Under the pieces are notes generated by a model that ran no database searches, had not been told where the DNA came from, and saw nothing but the letters and a program-made list of their open reading frames with translations. From Mucilaginibacter sp. (lineage in GTDB: Bacteria; Bacteroidota; Bacteroidia; Sphingobacteriales; Sphingobacteriaceae), in NCBI GenBank assembly GCA_025934475.1, contig JAICXZ010000052.1:1-10007 (forward strand): DNA of 10,007 nt, written 5' to 3'. Positions within the stretch are counted from its first letter, which is position 1; each line of letters opens with the position of its first letter. A program made the translations under genes and the position numbers. This document shows, piece by piece, positions 5,163 through 10,007 of this stretch.

Positions 5163-6656
5163 TTACGTTTCGCTCCATGCTTGGGCTGCCTTAACCGCGC
5201 GTTTCCACCCCCTGACACCTTCAGCCACTGCCGTAGCGTCCCCTGCGGGAATGAATTCCTTCTCCGCTTGCCACAAATCTTTAATCTCGTCTTGGCTACT
5301 CCAGTAACCTGTTGCGAGCCCGGCCAGGTAAGCGGCACCAAGTGCCGTAGTCTCAACTACATTCGGACGGATAACTTTACATCCCAATAAATTTGCCTGG
5401 AACTGCATCAGCAGGTTGTTGGCTGTGGCGCCACCATCGACGCGTAGTTCGCTGATGGGTACGCCGGCGTCGGCTTCCATGGCCATGAGCACGTCCATTG
5501 TTTGATAAGCGATGGATTGTAATGCCGCGCGAGCTATATGGCCAGACGTTGTACCACGGGTCATGCCCACAAGGGTTCCGCGTGCTTCAGCATCCCAATA
5601 AGGCGCACCTAATCCGGCAAAAGCGGGCACAAAATATACTCCGCCCGTATCCGGCACGCTCAGTGCGAGTTTCTCTACATCAGATGAATGCTTAATTATC
5701 CCCAACCCATCGCGCAGCCATTGCACTACTGCTCCTGCTATGAAAATGCTACCCTCGAAGGCATATAGCGTTTTCCCGCGAATCTTCCATGCAATAGTTG
5801 TAAGCAGATTATTTTTCGATTCGATAAAATGCTCACCAATGTTCATCAGCATAAAGCAACCTGTGCCGTAAGTGTTTTTTACCATACCATTGCCGATACA
5901 CATCTGCCCGAAAAGCGCCGCATGCTGATCGCCGGCAATGCCAGCGATGGGTATTTTGGATGCAAAAATGGTGGTGGCAGTTTCGCCGTATATCTCGCTG
6001 CTTTGTTTGACCTCGGGCAGCATACTTTTAGGAACATTGAGTAATTGCAATAATTCGTCGTCCCACTTCAGGGTTTTGATATTGAATAACATCGTACGAC
6101 TGGCATTGGTCACATCCGTTGCATGCACATTGCCTCGCGTGAACTTCCAAACCAGCCAGCTATCTACTGTACCGAAAGCCAGTTCTCCGGCCTCGGCTTT
6201 GGCACGAGCGCCGGGCACATTGTCTAATATCCATCTGACTTTGGAACCGGAGAAATACGCGTCGATTACTAAACCGGTTTTCGATCTAATCAATTCGCTA
6301 TGCCCATCATTTTTGAGCTGATCGCAGAACCCGGCTGTGCGCCTGTCCTGCCAAACAATGGCGTTATAAATGGGTTCGCCTGTATTTCTATCCCAAACAA
6401 TGGTAGTTTCGCGCTGGTTGGTAATACCAATGGCTTTAATGTTGGAACCATTGATACCCATTTTTACCGTTGCCTCGGCAGCTACGCTGGCCTGTGAAGA
6501 CCATATCTCGTTGGGATCATGCTCCACCCATCCCGGCTGCGGAAATATCTGCGTAAATTCTTTCTGGGCGACCGATCTGATCTGCCCCTGGTGATCAAAA
6601 ACAATAGCGCGCGAACTGGTTGTTCCCTGGTCGAGGGCCAAAATATATTGTTCCAT
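5163..6656 (-). CDS. glpK: Glycerol kinase GlpK
   Basis: FGGY-family kinase of 497 residues, the normal length, phosphorylating glycerol with ATP to sn-glycerol-3-phosphate in the cytoplasm. The ATP/phosphate motif DQGTTSSRA (9-17), the glycerol-contacting R82-E83 (ITNQRETT), W102 in IVWQDRR, the catalytic Asp D243 ([13 protein letters not shown]), YGTG (263-266) and the adenosine-motif DGGATANN (407-414) are all intact. At the position where Gram-positive enzymes carry the His phosphorylated by HPr (HFYG-like), this one reads EIYGET, as in the E. coli type, so PTS control by that route is unlikely. It lies 43 bases downstream of glpD on the same strand. A short AT-rich leader without clear Shine-Dalgarno precedes the ATG, as is usual in Bacteroidota. 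Confidence 0.97.
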   Translation of the reverse strand: MEQYILALDQGTTSSRAIVFDHQGQIRSVAQKEFTQIFPQPGWVEHDPNEIWSSQASVAAEATVKMGINGSNIKAIGITNQRETTIVWDRNTGEPIYNAIVWQDRRTAGFCDQLKNDGHSELIRSKTGLVIDAYFSGSKVRWILDNVPGARAKAEAGELAFGTVDSWLVWKFTRGNVHATDVTNASRTMLFNIKTLKWDDELLQLLNVPKSMLPEVKQSSEIYGETATTIFASKIPIAGIAGDQHAALFGQMCIGNGMVKNTYGTGCFMLMNIGEHFIESKNNLLTTIAWKIRGKTLYAFEGSIFIAGAVVQWLRDGLGIIKHSSDVEKLALSVPDTGGVYFVPAFAGLGAPYWDAEARGTLVGMTRGTTSGHIARAALQSIAYQTMDVLMAMEADAGVPISELRVDGGATANNLLMQFQANLLGCKVIRPNVVETTALGAAYLAGLATGYWSSQDEIKDLWQAEKEFIPAGDATAVAEGVRGWKRAVKAAQAWSET

Positions 6657-6699
6657 TAAAGGCTTATTACAATTGGTTTATAAATCTACAGTATTGGCT

Positions 6700-8271
6700 T
6701 TACGAATGCAATAAATATGATTGTGCCAATTTCGTAAATGCTGCCACCTGCTCTTTTTCCCATGCCGTATCATTTCCAAGCTCGTTTGCCATCAGTTTTG
6801 CTGTTAAAGGTGCAGCTTCGATAGCCGCATCCGCATCCAGGAACAACAAACGCACACGCCTCGCCAGTACATCTTCTACCGTTCGCGCCATTTCGTTTCG
6901 GACCGCCCAGGCCACTTCGGCCTGCAAATAATCATAAGCAGGGTGTAGTCTTTCTCCCAGCTCCTTGTTTTCTTTTACCAACCCCAGTACCTTTTCTCGG
7001 TCGCTGCCATAAACGTAAAGGTGATCGTCCCAATCCGATGTCCTCGTGTGGCCGTGAATCGGAAGTGTTTTGGTTTTGCATGGAAGCGGTTTGCGACCGG
7101 CTATTTCGATGGCTCTGTCTACCGTGTCCTCTGCCATTTTGCGGTAAGTTGTCCATTTTCCTCCTGTGATTGTGATCAGGCCCGATTCGGAGAAAATAAT
7201 CTTATGGCTCCTTGATATTTCTTTGGTTTTAGACGATTCATCTTGTGGAGCAGCCAGTGGACGCAAACCTGCAAACACGCTCAACACGTCTTTGTGTTCA
7301 GGTACCTTGGTTAAATATCTTGCAGCCGTTTTCAATATAAAATCGATCTCCGATTCACGCGCGACTGGCTCGAGGCTATGCTGTTTTAGAGGAGTATCCG
7401 TAGTACCCACAACCAATTTGTCATGCCACGGAACCGCAAAAAGCACACGGCCGTCATCAGTTTTGGGTATCATCAAGGCATCATGTGTTGGCAAAAAGGA
7501 TTGATCCAGCACCACATGCACCCCTTGGCTGGGTTTTACAAGCCGCTTCTTGCCGGGTGAATCCATTTGCAGCAGATCGTCCACAAAAACACCTGTGGCA
7601 TTGATAATGGCGTTGCCTCTCAGCTGATAAGATGTTCCTGTTTCAATGTCTTCTGCTGTGACGCCCGATATTCTTGCTCCGGATTTTTTGAGCCCGATTA
7701 CTTTAAAATAGTTGAGAACCGTAGCGCCCTGCTCCTGGCAGGTTTGGGCAAGATTGATAGCTAATCTGGAATCGTCAAACTGACCATCATGATAAATAAC
7801 GCCTCCACGCAATCCTTTCGGGTCGATGCCTGGCAGGCGTTCGATGGTTTCCTTTTTTGATATTCGCCGGGTTTTACCAAAACTGAGCCTACCCGCTAAC
7901 AAATCATACACAGCAAGACCCAGGCTATAAAGCACCTTATCCCACCAACTGTAGCACGGAATAATAAATGCGACATTTTTTACCAAGTGTGGTGCGTTTC
8001 TGAGCAGGAGCCCGCGCTCACGCAAGGCTTCACGTACCAAGCCAATATCACCCTGAGCCAGGTAGCGAACACCGCCATGGACCAGCTTTGTGCTTCGGCT
8101 CGAGGTACCTTTGGCAAAATCGGCTTGCTCCAATAAAAGTGTCTGATAGCCGCGGGAAGCCGCATCCAACGCAACACCAAGACCGGTGGCACCGCCGCCA
8201 ACAACGATGAAATCCCAAACCTTATTTGGTTCGCGTATCGAATCTATAAGGGTATCCCGTGCAGTTAGCAT
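6700..8271 (-). CDS. glpD: FAD-dependent glycerol-3-phosphate dehydrogenase GlpD
   Basis: Aerobic-type, membrane-associated enzyme of 523 residues that oxidises sn-glycerol-3-phosphate to dihydroxyacetone phosphate and passes electrons to quinone. The FAD-binding dinucleotide fold starts at 20 with VVGGGATG (23-30). The family motif TSSRSTKLVHGGVRYL (57-71) follows. FAGLRPL (333-339) and TGGKWTTYRKMAE (369-381) close the DAO fold, and a C-terminal helical domain (about 400-520) is typical of GlpD. Length is near the E. coli enzyme (about 500). It is the promoter-proximal gene of the glp unit. No glycerol repressor gene is adjacent. The 82 bases upstream hold a strong palindrome and are the likely control region. 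A TAnnTTT-like TATATTTC ends three bases before the ATG, but no -33 partner is evident. Confidence 0.96.
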   Translation of the reverse strand: MLTARDTLIDSIREPNKVWDFIVVGGGATGLGVALDAASRGYQTLLLEQADFAKGTSSRSTKLVHGGVRYLAQGDIGLVREALRERGLLLRNAPHLVKNVAFIIPCYSWWDKVLYSLGLAVYDLLAGRLSFGKTRRISKKETIERLPGIDPKGLRGGVIYHDGQFDDSRLAINLAQTCQEQGATVLNYFKVIGLKKSGARISGVTAEDIETGTSYQLRGNAIINATGVFVDDLLQMDSPGKKRLVKPSQGVHVVLDQSFLPTHDALMIPKTDDGRVLFAVPWHDKLVVGTTDTPLKQHSLEPVARESEIDFILKTAARYLTKVPEHKDVLSVFAGLRPLAAPQDESSKTKEISRSHKIIFSESGLITITGGKWTTYRKMAEDTVDRAIEIAGRKPLPCKTKTLPIHGHTRTSDWDDHLYVYGSDREKVLGLVKENKELGERLHPAYDYLQAEVAWAVRNEMARTVEDVLARRVRLLFLDADAAIEAAPLTAKLMANELGNDTAWEKEQVAAFTKLAQSYLLHS

Positions 8272-8306
8272 GGCGAAATATAAAGTCTTAAACGCACGGG
8301 CATGTT

Positions 8307-8325
8307 AATTTGATGAGATCAAATT
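8307..8325. promoter_or_regulatory. Palindromic operator candidate upstream of glpD
   Basis: AATTTGAT-GAG-ATCAAATT is a perfect inverted repeat with eight-base arms and a three-base centre, ending 36 bases before the glpD ATG. The inner part, TTGAT-N3-ATCAA, resembles the FNR/CRP-family box TTGAT-N4-ATCAA but is one base shorter. It also lies just after the stop of the AsmA gene. No U-run follows on the minus strand, so a regulator site fits better than a terminator. Confidence 0.5.
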
Positions 8326-8353
8326 GAAAAAAGTATATAAAGATTCAGCCATT

Positions 8354-10007
8354 TTATCTGGTGCCGGTCGTATCTGCTTCTTCTTTCAATTCATCATCCT
8401 TTTTACCATGACCCAGGTGTATCTTCGGATTAGCCTGTGTACCGGTGATGGTCATCGGAATGCCGAAAATGCCCAGTGGCGGCAGTCCCAGCCTGAATTT
8501 CAGGTTCAGGTCGCCGTTAAAGCTTACCTGCCCTTCAAACCGTGGCCTGAAACCGGCGAATCTCATCTTGGTACGCGCTATCGTGATAATGTTGTTGTTA
8601 ATGGTTGTTTTGATGTCCACCTTGGAGGCGTCATTCGGCTTAGCCAGACTATCTTTACCGGTTTCTTTGGCGACAGCTCCGAATAATCTGAATCCCTTGA
8701 GCTTTACTTTTTGTACCGACAGTACACCCCCGCCTTTCAAAGATGGATAAATGGGGTGCATGTTTTTGTCAAGCTTACCACTTAGCTGATAATCCAGCGA
8801 AACAATGCCCTGTGCGCTCTTGGCAGATGTTGCCATGTCGCGGAAAAGTTTGATTTGGTTATAAGCCTTTTGGATATCAAAATTCTGTGCGTTGATATGG
8901 TAATCAAAATAAGCTCTTTGAGCGTTAACGCTGCCGTAAGTCGCATCCATCACGACAGGTGCGTCTACCAGCGTAAATCCTGCCTGCTTCAAAAGGATTT
9001 GCCCATTGGCAATTGTCATCTGCCCTTTAACGTCATTGATGTTGAGTCCCTGGTATTGCACCTTTTTTACATCGGCAGTGAAAGTGAGGTTAAGGTTTGA
9101 TGGAACCAGCACCACCCCTGAAGCAGCACCGGCGCTTTTTGCAGGCTGGACCGCGGCAGCGGGTTTTGAATTAGCTGAAGGCGGCGGCCCATCGGCGAAC
9201 GCCATAAAGTCATCCGCGGCAATCAGATCGCTTTTGAGATTAAAGGTACCTGTTAGCGGTGCGTTGGATTTCATCGCATAATCGATCACATTGGATAAAG
9301 CGCCATCCAGCACAATAACCGACTTACCGTAATTAGCCGTAAAGGCATCAAACTTCATCTTATCCTGGTTGAAGCTGAACAAACCTGTTTTGATCACGAA
9401 TGGTTTCGGGAATAAGTCTGAGGTCAGGGCCAGGTCCTTTACCTTCATAGTACCGGAATTAAACAATTGATCGTAGCGTCCGGCGGACGCATCGCTTTGC
9501 TTGCCTTTAAGCGTGAAGTTGGTAGTGATCAAGCCGCTCACACCGTAGCCCTTAACAGCGAATACCTTGTAGATCTTGCCAATATCCAGTGTGCCCTGCG
9601 ACTTGATATTGTATTGCAGGTCGTTAAAATTTTTCAAATCGGCTTTTAAGACAAATGGCTGTCCCTCAAAAGTGAGTGATACGGGCTTGATGTTTACTTT
9701 CAACCCGCTCAGTGAGCCCGTATTATCCGAGATATCGGCATTGATCTGCAAGTTTTGGATCGGATCCGGGTAATATTTCGTCCTCACATAGCCGTTTTGC
9801 AGGTTAATGTTAGCCTTCATCACCGGAAAGATCTTGCTCTTTGGGATGTACTTGCCTTTAGTCTGCATATCGAAACTCAGGTTACCGCGCAGGTCGGTTC
9901 CCTTTACCGGGTATATCTGTTTCAAATCATCCAACCTAAACCTGGCCTGTAAAGCCGCATCCATCGCCAAACCGGAGGTATTGCTCATTTTAAAATAGCC
10001 TTTCAAA
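8354..10007 (-). CDS. AsmA-family envelope protein, C-terminal part (5' end outside window)
   Basis: The frame is open to the right edge, and 550 residues are visible. The first visible codon at 10006-10004 is TTG within continuing coding sequence, so the true start is further right. The content is a repeated beta-rich pattern typical of AsmA/TamB-like proteins: alternating hydrophobic strands such as KANINLQNGYVRTKYYPDPIQ, VSGLITTNFTLKGK and GIVSLDYQLSGKL. It ends with the family's C-terminal part (FEGQVSFNGDLNLKFRLGLPPLGIFGIPMTITGTQANPKIHLG). A Pro/Ala/Ser-rich segment near visible residues 273-298 separates two beta-rich parts. AsmA relatives are anchored in the inner membrane by an N-terminal helix and are linked to outer-membrane lipid homeostasis; that role is inferred. 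The charged tail (KKDDELKEEADTTGTR) may be disordered. It lies 82 bases upstream of glpD on the same strand. Confidence 0.82.
   Translation of the reverse strand, partial: LKGYFKMSNTSGLAMDAALQARFRLDDLKQIYPVKGTDLRGNLSFDMQTKGKYIPKSKIFPVMKANINLQNGYVRTKYYPDPIQNLQINADISDNTGSLSGLKVNIKPVSLTFEGQPFVLKADLKNFNDLQYNIKSQGTLDIGKIYKVFAVKGYGVSGLITTNFTLKGKQSDASAGRYDQLFNSGTMKVKDLALTSDLFPKPFVIKTGLFSFNQDKMKFDAFTANYGKSVIVLDGALSNVIDYAMKSNAPLTGTFNLKSDLIAADDFMAFADGPPPSANSKPAAAVQPAKSAGAASGVVLVPSNLNLTFTADVKKVQYQGLNINDVKGQMTIANGQILLKQAGFTLVDAPVVMDATYGSVNAQRAYFDYHINAQNFDIQKAYNQIKLFRDMATSAKSAQGIVSLDYQLSGKLDKNMHPIYPSLKGGGVLSVQKVKLKGFRLFGAVAKETGKDSLAKPNDASKVDIKTTINNNIITIARTKMRFAGFRPRFEGQVSFNGDLNLKFRLGLPPLGIFGIPMTITGTQANPKIHLGHGKKDDELKEEADTTGTR

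Noticed and set aside
5036..5356. A 106-codon minus-strand frame running from the glpK 3' part through the palindromic repeat
   Set aside because: Its N-terminal part is out-of-frame glpK and its C-terminal part is a translation of the repeat element (CHFDEERGEIFS), a typical spurious peptide from such repeats.
9091..9182. The Ala/Pro/Ser-rich segment in the AsmA-like protein as a fusion joint or frameshift scar
   Set aside because: The frame is continuous on both sides, composition of the flanks is alike, and low-complexity linkers are common in this family.
10004..10006. Base 10006 as the true start of the AsmA-family gene
   Set aside because: The codon is TTG inside continuing coding sequence one base from the window edge; family members are longer and have an N-terminal membrane helix not seen here.

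Overview
The window looks like chromosomal DNA from a Bacteroidota bacterium, most likely of the Sphingobacteriales (Mucilaginibacter/Pedobacter type). This rests on the protein style (DinB, TadA, GlpD, AsmA), on weak or absent Shine-Dalgarno sequences, on TAnnTTTG-like motifs just upstream of some starts, and on an intergenic palindrome of a kind I recall from this group. The genus is an inference. Nine of the ten annotated genes lie on the minus strand; only the partial gene at the left edge is on the plus strand. No RNA gene, transposase, CRISPR array or prophage gene is visible.

Left part (1-1300): a 5'-truncated DinB-family protein converges on a two-gene minus-strand unit, csaA-tadA. 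The two genes overlap by one base and both products concern tRNA. A 142-base gap follows, with short inverted and direct repeats and a probable terminator for the next operon.

Middle (1427-4006): a minus-strand signalling operon. In transcription order it encodes a small soluble protein of unknown function with a Cys-Pro-rich C-terminus, a seven-helix membrane protein, a NarL-type histidine kinase with one membrane segment and no sensor domain, and a LuxR/FixJ response regulator. The tight junctions (an 11-base gap, a 25-base overlap, a 38-base gap) suggest that the first two proteins supply or tune the input. This is the least understood part of the window.

Centre right (4260-8271): a glycerol catabolic operon, glpD-glpK-glpF in transcription order. 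GlpF admits glycerol, GlpK phosphorylates it, and the FAD enzyme GlpD oxidises glycerol-3-phosphate to dihydroxyacetone phosphate. The glpK-glpF gap carries a large palindromic repeat element. A near-perfect 19-base palindrome lies upstream of glpD.

Right edge (8354-10007): the C-terminal part of an AsmA-family envelope protein, truncated by the window end.

Most of the window is ordinary core and metabolic sequence. The points that repay a second look are the four-gene signalling cassette, the repeat element with its relatives, and the palindromes in the regulatory gaps.
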